Positions 35,811 to 44,204 of a DNA stretch of 61,574 bases are shown here, piece after piece. A program made the position numbers and the translations under genes. Under the pieces are notes generated by a model. It saw nothing but the letters and a program-made list of their open reading frames with translations. It made no database searches and was not told where the DNA came from. This stretch comes from Clostridia bacterium (lineage in GTDB: Bacteria > Bacillota > Clostridia > Oscillospirales > Acutalibacteraceae). The DNA lies in assembly GCA_017452785.1 (NCBI GenBank), contig JAFTLT010000014.1, positions 1-61,574 of the forward strand, written 5' to 3'. Every line of letters begins with the position of its first letter. The stretch's first letter is position 1.

Positions 35811-36557
35811 ATGGATAAAATAAAAATTTCATCATTAAACAAAGCGATTTTTGAGCAAATCAATTTGCCTGACAATGCAGTTATCGCAGATTTAGGTTGC
35901 CGTGATGCTTCTTTCCTTTTAGGTTTTCAGCAGGCTTTTCCGAATAAAATCAAATCCGCCATTGGTGTTGACATAAACGACAAAGGATTTAAAAATGTAA
36001 AATATAAAAAGCCGATTAAGCTTAAGGTGATGAATTGCTCAAAGAAGCTCAAATTCTCGGATAACACCTTTGATTTTGTTTTTACCAAAGATATGTTCGA
36101 GTGCGTTTCGGACAAAGAAGCTTTGGTCAGCGAAATTCACAGAATCTTAAAACCCGGCGGAACTGTAATTTGCGTAAATTGCGATTGGGAAAGTATAGTC
36201 TATAACGGCGAAAACAAGGAACTTATTTCAAAAGCAATTCATTCCTATGCAGTAACAAAACAACCTTGGATGGATGACCTTGACAGTTGGATTGGCAGAA
36301 GGATGTACGGAATTTTCAATAAAAGCAATCTATTTAAAAGTTCTGTTACTGTTCACAATGTTGTTGAAACGGAATACAAAGAAGGTTGTTTTGGATTCGA
36401 TTTCAGTAAACATATTTCTTGGCTTCACGAGGAAAATACAGGTGCTTTCAGCAAAGAAGAATATGACGAGTTTATTGACAATCTGAAGTCCGCACAAAAA
36501 GACGGCAGTTACATATTTTCCAAGCCTTATTATATCTATAAGGGCATTAAGAAATAA
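35811..36557 (+). CDS. Class I SAM-dependent methyltransferase under attenuator control
   Basis: A 248-residue enzyme with TTTTGGAGG before the ATG. Motif I is VIADLGCRDASF (~23-34), motif II is GVDIN, and DNTFDFVFTKDMFE and LKPGGTVICVNCDWESI (~105-140) are motif IV/VI-like, as in UbiE/COQ5-type methyltransferases. The C-terminal ~110 residues, likely the substrate-recognition part, are not recognisable. The attenuator suggests induction by a translation-inhibiting antibiotic, so drug or ribosome methylation is a reasonable hypothesis. It is not similar by eye to Erm (no Erm-type NIPY/F motif). Confidence 0.8.
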   Translation: MDKIKISSLNKAIFEQINLPDNAVIADLGCRDASFLLGFQQAFPNKIKSAIGVDINDKGFKNVKYKKPIKLKVMNCSKKLKFSDNTFDFVFTKDMFECVSDKEALVSEIHRILKPGGTVICVNCDWESIVYNGENKELISKAIHSYAVTKQPWMDDLDSWIGRRMYGIFNKSNLFKSSVTVHNVVETEYKEGCFGFDFSKHISWLHEENTGAFSKEEYDEFIDNLKSAQKDGSYIFSKPYYIYKGIKK

Positions 36558-36586
36558 CCATATCATTACATTCTCACCATAGAATT

Positions 36587-36620
36587 ATGGCGAGCAGGAA
36601 AAACCTGCCCGCCATTTTCA
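36587..36620. terminator. Bidirectional terminator between converging genes
   Basis: ATGGCGAGCAGG (36587-36598) pairs with CCTGCCCGCCAT (36604-36615), with TTTTC behind. It serves the methyltransferase gene and the anti-sigma-like gene. Confidence 0.8.
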
Positions 36621-36624
36621 GTTA

Positions 36625-37719
36625 TCACTGAAAACTACCGTCAAAGACTGTGATTTCGCCTAAATATTCCTCAACCACAGCACAAACATAGAAGTAAGCA
36701 TATTGCTGTATATCATTATCGCCCGAATAGCTTTTCACATAAAATCTGTAATAAGGCAGATAATATTCCTGATTGCCCACAGTATAATAAATAAGATCTG
36801 CTTTTTCTATTACATCCTCAGTTATTTCTCCGCCCTCAACATAACTTTCAGCTGCAGAGCTGATATGTTCACCCCTGAGAAGCTTTTCTTTGGCTTCGCC
36901 AAGGCTTATAACAGGATAATCCCCTATTTTTTCAGAGCCGTTCAAATAATTATCGCTGCTACCCGTAATATAATTTCCGCTTTCAGTGAGATAATGGCTT
37001 TGCATATTAAAGTTGATAATATCCTCCACGATGCTTTCGCCTTTATAATAAGAGCGTGTTTTTGCCATGAAAATCTCACCGTCTACAGAATACTCCGTAT
37101 AAACACCTGTTTCGGTTTCGTTATCACTGCTTTTATTGCAAGCGGTCTGCATATGCTTTTCTATCAGTGCAAAATCACTTTCTCTCACGGTTATATTGCT
37201 GCCTTTCGGGAAAGCTCTGACAGTACCCTTTTCGGTTTCAAGGCTGAAACCATATACTTCTTCCCCTTGACTCACACTTATCTGAGTATTCCCGTAGCTC
37301 ATACCTAATTTATCGGCAAGGTCCTCTGCCTGCTTTTTAAGGTCAAGAACATTAAAATATGTCTGGCTAAGCTTGCCCTCATTGTAGCAGAGGTTTTTAT
37401 AAACAGGCAGGGTTTCCAAAACCACATCCTCATTCCACGGGTTTATATCATCTGAATTTTTCATTGACAGTTCATCCGTACCCTCATAGCCCATTCCCTC
37501 AATGACAATGCTATAGCCTATTTTCGGCAAGTCACCGTCTCTTGCCGTCAAGGCTGATGTAACAGAATATCCTCCTGCAACAAGGCACACACAAGCGGCA
37601 GCTGCCACTGCCCATTTAAAGGCCGCTCTTTGATAAAATGAAATCTTTTTCGGTGCGGCATCTTCAATATATTTTTCATCAATTTTGCCTAAGGCATTAA
37701 ATAAATCTTCGCCTCTCAT
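36625..37719 (-). CDS. Probable membrane-anchored anti-sigma factor
   Basis: A 364-residue protein whose ATG overlaps the sigma factor stop by 4 bases. A cytoplasmic N-terminus (~1-33, MRGEDLFNALGKIDEKYIED) is followed by one transmembrane helix (~34-55, FKWAVAAAACVCLVAGGYSV) and a ~310-residue extracellular domain of unknown fold. The layout and coupling to an ECF sigma gene are those of anti-sigma factors. No zinc-binding HxxxCxxC motif is seen. The signal sensed by the large outer domain is unknown. Confidence 0.75.
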   Translation of the reverse strand: MRGEDLFNALGKIDEKYIEDAAPKKISFYQRAAFKWAVAAAACVCLVAGGYSVTSALTARDGDLPKIGYSIVIEGMGYEGTDELSMKNSDDINPWNEDVVLETLPVYKNLCYNEGKLSQTYFNVLDLKKQAEDLADKLGMSYGNTQISVSQGEEVYGFSLETEKGTVRAFPKGSNITVRESDFALIEKHMQTACNKSSDNETETGVYTEYSVDGEIFMAKTRSYYKGESIVEDIINFNMQSHYLTESGNYITGSSDNYLNGSEKIGDYPVISLGEAKEKLLRGEHISSAAESYVEGGEITEDVIEKADLIYYTVGNQEYYLPYYRFYVKSYSGDNDIQQYAYFYVCAVVEEYLGEITVFDGSFQ

Positions 37720-38273
37720 ATTATTTCCTCTCTTTCTAAGTGTTCTCTCAGCTTATGTCGCTGACGGTAAAGCAGTGATGTCACTTTACTTTCACTCATA
37801 GAAAAATCCCTTGCTATATCGCTTACAGAAGAACAGTACCAATAGCGTCTGAGGAAAATATTTCTCTTTTCCGTACTCTGCCGCCTAAGAAAATCTTCAA
37901 CGGCTTTTATAAGCAGCTTTTCATCAAGAGTATCTTCCACACTCATTCCTGACGGTATGCATCCCTCAAGCTCGGATAAAACAAGCTCAGCACTGCTGCC
38001 GCCTCTTTTTTCGGCAGAGTACAGCTTATAACGGTTTATTGCAAGACCTCTCGTTATTTTGCCGAGATAGGTACGCAGGTTATGCGGCTCTTTAGGCGGA
38101 ATAGAATTCCAAGCACGAAGATATGTATCATTGACACACTCCTCACTGTCCTGATTATTAAAAAGAATGTTCTTCGCTATGCAGATGCAATAGGCACCAT
38201 ATTTTTTATCTGTTTCGTCAATAGCTTTTTCTGAGCGTGCAAAGTAAAGCTTTATGATATCGATATCCTTCAT
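37716..38273 (-). CDS. ECF-type RNA polymerase sigma factor
   Basis: A 185-residue protein. The ATG at 38273 is chosen because AGGAGG lies 7 bases before it. Region 2 covers ~20-85 (AKNILFNNQDSEECVNDTYL, RAWNSIPPKEPHNLRTYLGK); region 4 covers ~130-180 (EDFLRRQSTEKRNIFLRRYW, YCSSVSDIARDFSMSESKVT, SLLYRQRHKLREHL). It is translationally coupled to the anti-sigma-like gene. Target promoters are not identifiable here; ECF genes often control their own operon. Confidence 0.88.
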   Translation of the reverse strand: MKDIDIIKLYFARSEKAIDETDKKYGAYCICIAKNILFNNQDSEECVNDTYLRAWNSIPPKEPHNLRTYLGKITRGLAINRYKLYSAEKRGGSSAELVLSELEGCIPSGMSVEDTLDEKLLIKAVEDFLRRQSTEKRNIFLRRYWYCSSVSDIARDFSMSESKVTSLLYRQRHKLREHLEREEII

Positions 38274-38337
38274 TTTCATCCTCCTTTCACCTATATACAC
38301 CGCTAAAAATCCGAAATATTGCAAAAAACAAAAAATT

Positions 38338-38363
38338 TCAGCCGCCCTTTTTAAGACGGCTGA
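38338..38363 (-). terminator. Terminator of the TrpXYZ-type operon
   Basis: TCAGCCG (38338-38344) pairs with CGGCTGA (38357-38363); on the minus strand it is followed by AATTTTTTG. It lies directly after the stop at 38369. Confidence 0.8.
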
Positions 38364-38368
38364 TTATT

Positions 38369-39175
38369 TTATTTAGACAATAAAGCCTTGTCGCTGGCGA
38401 ATTCGCTGCCGCTTGCCTTTTCAAAAAGACCGAGCAGCTCAGCAATAGTCAACTTTTTCTTTTCTTCACCTGAAACATCAATAATAACTCTGCCCTCATG
38501 CATCATTATAAGGCGGTTGCCGTGAGCAATGGCATCGTGCATATTATGGGTTATCATAATGGTTGTGAGTTTATTTTCAGTGACAATTTTATCGGTGATT
38601 TCCAGCACCTTTGCCGCTGTTTTAGGGTCAAGTGCAGCTGTGTGTTCATCAAGCAGCAAGAGCTTTGGGCGTCTGAGAGTTGCCATAAGCAGTGTCACTG
38701 CCTGACGCTGACCGCCCGAAAGCAAGCCCACCTTACTCGAAAGTCTGTTTTCAAGACCCAGTTCAAGTGTGGCAAGGAGCTTCTTATACTCCTCACGCTC
38801 TGCCTTTTTGATGCCCCATATAAGCTTGCGCTTTGTTCCTCGTCTTGCCGCAATTGCAAGATTTTCAGCTATTTCCATATCAGGAGCAGTGCCCTTCATA
38901 GGGTCCTGAAAAACTCTGCCGAGTAAGGCCGCCCTTTTATATTCAGGCATATTTGTCACATCAACACCGTCAATTTCAACCTTACCGCAATCAGGCTTCC
39001 ACACGCCTGCAATGGCATTGAGCATGGTTGACTTTCCTGCACCGTTACCGCCTATAACTGTGACGAAATCGCCATCCTCAAGGGTGAGGTTAAGTCCGTT
39101 AAGGGCAGTTTTTGCATTAACCGTGCCCGGATTGAAGGTCTTTTTAAGATTAGTGATTTTAAGCACCTGCTTCAC
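38369..39175 (-). CDS. ABC importer ATP-binding protein (TrpZ-type)
   Basis: A 268-residue ATPase. Walker A GGNGAGKST (~43-51), signature LSGGQRQAVTL (~149), Walker B KLLLLDEHTAALDP (~170-183), switch His in MITHNMHDA (~207). The start overlaps the permease stop. It energises the transporter formed with the permease (39159) and the binding lipoprotein (40117). Proteins of this set belong to the ABC_sub_bind/BPD_transp_2 type used for tryptophan or related aromatic compounds (TrpXYZ) in Firmicutes. Confidence 0.85.
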   Translation of the reverse strand: MKQVLKITNLKKTFNPGTVNAKTALNGLNLTLEDGDFVTVIGGNGAGKSTMLNAIAGVWKPDCGKVEIDGVDVTNMPEYKRAALLGRVFQDPMKGTAPDMEIAENLAIAARRGTKRKLIWGIKKAEREEYKKLLATLELGLENRLSSKVGLLSGGQRQAVTLLMATLRRPKLLLLDEHTAALDPKTAAKVLEITDKIVTENKLTTIMITHNMHDAIAHGNRLIMMHEGRVIIDVSGEEKKKLTIAELLGLFEKASGSEFASDKALLSK

Positions 39176-40097
39176 CTCCCGCAGTTCCTTTACCGTCAGA
39201 AGCGCCCACCATATTTTCAGGCTTTTGCTTGGTGAAATACTTACCCTTCAGATAAGGTATGGCAAGGAAGAGTGCCACGATAATTGCCGAGAGCATTTTA
39301 AGATAATCGGTTTTAAGTCCAAGCAGTATAACAAAGTTATAGATAATATAGTAAACTATACCGCCGCCTATAACACCTATAAGGCTCACAACAAAATTAG
39401 GCTTGATTTTCATTGAAACAGACAGACCTATAAATATCGCCGCAAGGCCTATAACGATAGCGCCTCTGCCGTCATTTATATTTGCCGAGCCCTTATACTG
39501 TGCAAGCATAGCACCCGATAAAGCAACAATTCCGTTGGATATTGCAAGGCCGATAACCTTATTGAGCTTGACATTGACACCCTGAGCACAGCTCATATCA
39601 GGGTTATCACCTGTGGATTTAAGAGTGAGACCCACTTCGGTGTAAAAGAAGAGCCACAGCATTATTATAGTTGCAGTTATAATAAGACCTGCTGCAATAA
39701 TTGCCCCTATATTGTCACTCATATGAAGCAGAAGATTGCTGTCACGGTAGTTGATGGTGACAAGGGATTTTCCGCCTAAAATCGAAAGGTTAACAGAATA
39801 AAGTATCAGCTGAGTGAGAATACCTGCAAGTATTGAAGGAATGCCCAGAGCCGTGTGAAAAAGGCCTGTCAGCACGCCTGTCAGGGCACCTGCAATAAAA
39901 GCAGCTATAACGCTGAGCCACACGGGCACACCGTTTGCTATCAGCACTGCACAAACACATCCGCCTGTGCAGATTGAGCCGTCAACCGTCAGGTCAGCAA
40001 TATCTAAAATTTTATAGGATATGTAGACACCTATTGCCATCAATCCCCATATAAGCCCCTCTGCTACAGCACCGGGCAACGCATTTAAAAAAGCCAT
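39159..40097 (-). CDS. ABC importer permease (TrpY-type)
   Basis: A 312-residue permease of the branched-chain/ribose-type fold, with about eight hydrophobic segments. It starts MAFLNALPGAVAEGLIWGLM and contains ISYKILDIADLTVDGSICTG, a characteristic Asp-Leu-Thr-x-Asp-Gly-S segment of this permease type, and LKSTGDNPDMSCAQGVNVK. Gene order binding protein, permease, ATPase, with overlap to the ATPase, supports a single transporter. Confidence 0.85.
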   Translation of the reverse strand: MAFLNALPGAVAEGLIWGLMAIGVYISYKILDIADLTVDGSICTGGCVCAVLIANGVPVWLSVIAAFIAGALTGVLTGLFHTALGIPSILAGILTQLILYSVNLSILGGKSLVTINYRDSNLLLHMSDNIGAIIAAGLIITATIIMLWLFFYTEVGLTLKSTGDNPDMSCAQGVNVKLNKVIGLAISNGIVALSGAMLAQYKGSANINDGRGAIVIGLAAIFIGLSVSMKIKPNFVVSLIGVIGGGIVYYIIYNFVILLGLKTDYLKMLSAIIVALFLAIPYLKGKYFTKQKPENMVGASDGKGTAGGEAGA

Positions 40098-40116
40098 TTT
40101 TTACCTCAAGTTATTA

Positions 40117-41046
40117 TTAGTTTTCGGGAACTTCAATTCCGAGATTTGCACAGAGCTCTTCGTTATAAACAACGCTGGGAGTAAGAGTCATAATGTCAAT
40201 ATCAGCAGGAGCCTTGCCCTCTAAGAGGATTTCAGCAGCCATCTTGCCTGTTTCACGGCCAAGCTCATAATAATCAATTGCAAGGCTTGCATAGCAGACT
40301 GCTCCGCCGTAGCTTGTGTAAACGGGGATTTTCTTTTCTGAGCAGATTGTGCCCACAACAGCGTCATTGTCAGCAACAGTGTTGTCTGAGGGAACATAAA
40401 TAGCCTTGCATTCATTTGCAGCAGCAGTTACAAGAGCCTGAAGCTCTGTGGTTTCTGAGAAGGTGTATGCTTCAACAACAATGCCTTCAGCTTCAAAGAG
40501 CTCCTTAACAGCGTTATACTGAACAAGTGAGTTTGATTCGTTTGTGCAGTAGAGAACACCAACCTGATCGCCTTTTTCAAGACCGAGAGTGTCAATCATC
40601 ATTGTTGCCTGCTCAGCAAAGGGTACAGCGTCTGAGGTACCTGAAACATTTTCAGGAATACCGCTTTTGAAGGTATCCTCATAATCTGTTACTGATGTGC
40701 CAAGAACAGGTATTGTGCTTGTGGCATTTGCAGCTGCAACAAGTGCGGGAGTTGCATTAGCCATGATAAGGTCAACATTCTTTGCAGTGAATGTGTTGAT
40801 AACGGTACCGCAAAGGTCCGGTCCGCCTGCAACCTGTGTGTCGATTTCTGCTGTTTTGCCTGCTTTTTCCATTTCTTCATTGAGAGCATCAATAAAGCCC
40901 TGAGTTGCCTTATCAAGAGACTCATGCTCAGAAAGCTGGCAGATACCAACAACGAAATCTGCTTTGTCTTCGCCACAAGCAGCAAGTGAAAGGCACATTG
41001 CAGCACAAAGGATAAGTGTGAGAACGATTGAAATTGTTTTTTTCAT
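40117..41046 (-). CDS. ABC importer substrate-binding lipoprotein (TrpX-type)
   Basis: A 309-residue lipoprotein. The ATG at 41046 is chosen; AAGGAG lies ~9 bases upstream, while a GTG at 41055 overlaps that site. The lipobox is CLSLAACGED (Cys ~24). The mature part has the ABC_sub_bind pattern: FVVGICQLSEHESLDKATQG, ATSTIPVLGTSVTDY, GVLYCTNESNSLVQ, AIYVPSDNTVADN and KIPVYTSYGG. It is the first gene after the T-box leader. Tryptophan is the likely substrate by family and T-box context, but tyrosine or another amino acid is not excluded. Confidence 0.85.
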   Translation of the reverse strand: MKKTISIVLTLILCAAMCLSLAACGEDKADFVVGICQLSEHESLDKATQGFIDALNEEMEKAGKTAEIDTQVAGGPDLCGTVINTFTAKNVDLIMANATPALVAAANATSTIPVLGTSVTDYEDTFKSGIPENVSGTSDAVPFAEQATMMIDTLGLEKGDQVGVLYCTNESNSLVQYNAVKELFEAEGIVVEAYTFSETTELQALVTAAANECKAIYVPSDNTVADNDAVVGTICSEKKIPVYTSYGGAVCYASLAIDYYELGRETGKMAAEILLEGKAPADIDIMTLTPSVVYNEELCANLGIEVPEN

Positions 41047-41110
41047 TAAAAACACTCCTTAAAATAATTTTTTATAATTGACACAGCTTACTGTGAAAAT
41101 CACCAAAATA

Positions 41111-41395
41111 AAAATCCCCGTAATCCTAAAAGATTACAGGGACGATTGTTAAACCGTGTTACCACTCTGTTTCGCACTTTTTTCACAAAAAGCACCTCAT
41201 CAGGTGCAGAATATACACCCTTGCAATATAACGGTTGCTACCGGTGAGGCCTACACAGCACAAAGTCTTCAGCCCACGGCTAACAGAATGAATTCACCCG
41301 GATTGCTTTACTGTTTTGCACCTGACAACAGCTCTCTGAAAAGCATTTTAAAGGGTTACTGGTTTCTGCTCAAACGCCTTTTTAGTTTCTATTTT
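41111..41395 (-). promoter_or_regulatory. T-box leader controlling the TrpXYZ-type operon
   Basis: On the minus strand, the T-box core AGAGTGGTAACACGG lies at 41154-41168, followed by CAATCGTCCCT and the terminator CCCTGTAATC-TTTTA-GGATTACGGGG with a T run (down to ~41111). Upstream are the Stem I start AGAGAGC...GGTGCAAAACAG (~41330-41300) and the CCGGTAGCAACCGTTATATTG stem III area. Uncharged cognate tRNA would pair with TGGT/A of the core and prevent termination. The specifier codon could not be fixed by eye; Trp is expected from the transporter family. Confidence 0.9.
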
Positions 41396-41401
41396 GACAG
41401 T

Positions 41402-41430
41402 ATTATATATAAACTTACGGAATTTGTCAA
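41402..41430 (-). promoter_or_regulatory. Perfect consensus promoter of the T-box transcript
   Basis: On the minus strand TTGACA (41425-41430), 17 bases, TATAAT (41402-41407). Start of RNA is near 41395. Confidence 0.85.
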
Positions 41431-41461
41431 GAGTTTTTTCTTCTCTTCGGTACTCTGACGA

Positions 41462-42667
41462 TCACTCTTTTTGCTGTGCATCGCTTTCAGCCTGCTCCTC
41501 GGCACGCACTCTTGAAGGCGACTTCCAAAGATTTATTATGCCCTCATCATTAAGGAGCTTGAGCATAATTATGACAATGGGAAGCACAAACACACCAAGC
41601 ACACCGAAGATTTTAAGTCCGAGATACATGGCAATGAGTGTCACAAAGGGAGGAAGACCCAACTGACCCGCAACGAGCTTTGGCTCAACTATCTGCCTGA
41701 TAACCGTAACCGTTACATAAATCACAATAAGACCTATTGCCATGCCGTAATCACCAACTATGAGGCTGTAAGCTGCCCAAGGAAGCACAATCGTACCCGT
41801 ACCAAGAACGGGGATAACATCAACGATTGCCGTCACAACAGCAATAACTGCAATATAGCTTGACTGGAAAATGCCCAGCAGCTGCAGCACAGTGAGTCCG
41901 ATAAACACTTCCGTGAAGGTAACGAGCATAATAAGAGCATATGCCTTTGCCATTTTACCGAGGTTAAGCTTGAGCAGCTGCTTGGCTCTTGTTACATCCT
42001 TGCGTTTATCTTTCGGGAACTGACAGTAAACAAAATTTGTTATTTTATCATAGTCCGCTGTCATAAAGCATGCACACACTATTGTCACAACAATGCTTAT
42101 GAGCAGTGACGGAATACGGCTTGCAGTGGAGATAACACCTGTTATGGGGGTTGTTATCCATGAAATATTGAAGGAGTTAGAAAGGCCTGTTATCTGCTCA
42201 GGGAGCTGAGTGTTGGTGCCTGCAACATATTCACGCAGCTGTGTGAACAGCGAAGCAATGCTGTCTGTGACATTTTCACTTATAAAGTCAGGAAGCCTGC
42301 CAACGAAGCTGAGTATAGCAGTTTCAACAGTGTTTATAATAGAGTCAATATTCTGAAACTGCAGTGTAACATAGCTGATGAAGCCTTTAATTTCCTCAGC
42401 AGCTCTGACTCCGATGAGCACCACAATAGCACAGGTAATAAGCAACAGACCGAAAACACATATGGTTGATGCCAGACCTTTTTTTATGATTGTCTTTTTC
42501 GTTATAAAGTTTTTAGGTCTTTGCAGCATTACGGCAATCACAAAGGCAAAAAGAATAGGGAAACACAAACCGAATGCATATTTATAAAGAAAATAACCGA
42601 GCACCAAGAGCATTGCATAAAATGCTACATTGATTATCCATTTGCGTTTCTTTTCAACGTCTGTCAT
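41462..42667 (-). CDS. AI-2E family transporter-like membrane protein
   Basis: A 401-residue protein with about eight hydrophobic segments: the AI-2E (PF01594-type) layout. N-terminal helices FYAMLLVLGYFLYKYAFGLC and FPILFAFVIAVMLQRPKNFI; a long soluble middle (~95-205); then YALIMLVTFTEVFIGLTVLQ, GIFQSSYIAVIAVVTAIVDV, PVLGTGTIVLPWAAYSLIVG and GLKIFGVLGVFVLPI. The VDVIPVLGTG element is typical of the family. Members export or act on diverse solutes; some Clostridia homologues are sporulation (YtvI-like) proteins. It ends near the T-box promoter and is monocistronic. Confidence 0.85.
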   Translation of the reverse strand: MTDVEKKRKWIINVAFYAMLLVLGYFLYKYAFGLCFPILFAFVIAVMLQRPKNFITKKTIIKKGLASTICVFGLLLITCAIVVLIGVRAAEEIKGFISYVTLQFQNIDSIINTVETAILSFVGRLPDFISENVTDSIASLFTQLREYVAGTNTQLPEQITGLSNSFNISWITTPITGVISTASRIPSLLISIVVTIVCACFMTADYDKITNFVYCQFPKDKRKDVTRAKQLLKLNLGKMAKAYALIMLVTFTEVFIGLTVLQLLGIFQSSYIAVIAVVTAIVDVIPVLGTGTIVLPWAAYSLIVGDYGMAIGLIVIYVTVTVIRQIVEPKLVAGQLGLPPFVTLIAMYLGLKIFGVLGVFVLPIVIIMLKLLNDEGIINLWKSPSRVRAEEQAESDAQQKE

Positions 42668-42944
42668 TTAAAACACCCCTTTATTAAATTAGGAATTATG
42701 CATTATGAAATTCGGAATTGCGTTTAAGTATGCTGAAGTATCAGGTAAATTACCGCAAAATGAATTCATATTACTCCTTTATTTTTGTTATTTATTTATA
42801 TTATATTACCTTAAGCTTAACTTAAAATCAATGTATTTAACAAAATAAAAAAATTTTTTTCCAAATACTTTTCTTAAGCGACAATTTGTGTTATTATATA
42901 TTGTATATTTTCACACTCGTTGGTGTAGAAAGGCAGTAAAAACA
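42668..42944. other. Gap before hom: AT-rich, fragment of repeat only
   Basis: Holds an AATTAGGAATTATGCATTATG simple stretch resembling the ends of the dispersed repeats, and an AT-rich stretch probably containing the hom promoter (TTATATATTG around 42894). No gene or clear structure seen. Confidence 0.4.
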
Positions 42945-44165
42945 ATGAATGTAGCAATCTTAGGCTTCGGCGTTGTCGGCTCAGGCGTTGCCGAGGTTAT
43001 CAAAAACAACTGTAAATCCATTGAAGAAAACAGCAATGTTTCCCTTAAGGTTACACGCATACTCGATATCAGGGATTTCCCTGAAAGCGAGTATAAAGAT
43101 ATACTCACCAAAAGCTTCGATGATATTCTCACAGATGACAGCATTGACATTGTTGTTGAAACAATGGGCGGTGTAAGCCCTGCCTTCAGCTTCGTTTCGG
43201 AATGTCTGAAAAAGGGCAAGCATGTTGTTTCTTCAAATAAAGAGCTTGTTGCCACAAAAGGCTATGAGCTTCTTGCTCTGGCAAGAGAAAACAATGTCAA
43301 CTTCCTGTTTGAGGCTTCTGTAGGTGGCGGCATCCCCATCATAAGACCCATCAGCCGCTGTCTTGCCGGCAATAAAATAAATGAAGTTGCAGGCATACTC
43401 AACGGAACATCCAACTTCATTCTGACTAAAATGATAGTGGACGGCATGAGCTTTGACGAGGCTCTTAAGCTGGCTCAGGATAAGGGCTATGCAGAAAAAG
43501 ACCCCACAGCAGATGTTGAAGGTCTTGACGCAATGAGAAAAATCTGCATACTCGCTTCACTGTGCTTCGGCTCACATGTTTATCCCGACGGTGTTTACAG
43601 TGAAGGCATTTCAAAAATCACTCTCGAAGACGTGGCTTATGCTGCCTCTTATGACAGTGTTATCAAGCTTATTGCAAGAGCAAAGAAAATCGGCGGCGAC
43701 AAGGCCCTTGTTATGGTTTCTCCCTGCCTTGTTAAAAACAGCAGCATGCTTTCAGGCGTAAACGGCGTTTTCAATGCATGTCTCGTGCGTGGTGATATGG
43801 TCGGTGACGTGCTTATGTACGGTCAGGGTGCAGGCTCACTTGCAACTGCCAGTGCCGTTGTGGGTGACGTGATAGACTGTGCCGCCAACGATAAAGAACG
43901 CAAATTCTTCGGTTGGGGCGATAAAAAAGAAGGTTATCTCGCTGACTATCTCGACTGCGAAACTATACTTTATGTCAGAGCAGAGAGCGCTGATAAAGCA
44001 GCAATCGAAAAGGCTTTCGGCAGCGTAGAGTATCTCACAAGAGAAAATCAGCCGGCAAACGAAATTGCTTTCATCACTGCCGCAGCAAAGGAAAAAGACC
44101 TGCGCTGTGCACTTGAAAAAGCAGGTATCAATGCGCTTTCAGTAATCAAAGTATCTGATTATTAA
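42945..44165 (+). CDS. hom: Homoserine dehydrogenase
   Basis: A 406-residue enzyme reducing aspartate semialdehyde to homoserine, the branch toward threonine and methionine. The ATG at 42945 starts MNVAILGFGVVGSGVAEV, the expected NAD(P)-binding GxGxxG. Later motifs: VETMGG, HVVSSNKELVA, LFEASVGGGIPIIRPI, AGILNGTSNFILTKM and AEKDPTADVEGLDA (catalytic region). An ACT domain occupies ~335-406 (CETILYVRAESADKAAIEKAF), implying feedback control, usually by threonine. Aspartate kinase follows 39 bases downstream on the same strand. Confidence 0.95.
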   Translation: MNVAILGFGVVGSGVAEVIKNNCKSIEENSNVSLKVTRILDIRDFPESEYKDILTKSFDDILTDDSIDIVVETMGGVSPAFSFVSECLKKGKHVVSSNKELVATKGYELLALARENNVNFLFEASVGGGIPIIRPISRCLAGNKINEVAGILNGTSNFILTKMIVDGMSFDEALKLAQDKGYAEKDPTADVEGLDAMRKICILASLCFGSHVYPDGVYSEGISKITLEDVAYAASYDSVIKLIARAKKIGGDKALVMVSPCLVKNSSMLSGVNGVFNACLVRGDMVGDVLMYGQGAGSLATASAVVGDVIDCAANDKERKFFGWGDKKEGYLADYLDCETILYVRAESADKAAIEKAFGSVEYLTRENQPANEIAFITAAAKEKDLRCALEKAGINALSVIKVSDY

Positions 44166-44204
44166 TCAATAAATTATTTTTTCAAATAAATCAGGAGGAT
44201 TTAT

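Noticed and set aside
35811-36557. Methyltransferase as an Erm-type 23S rRNA methylase
   Set aside because: Motif I and the IV-like region look UbiE-like, and the NIPY/F motif expected in Erm is absent.
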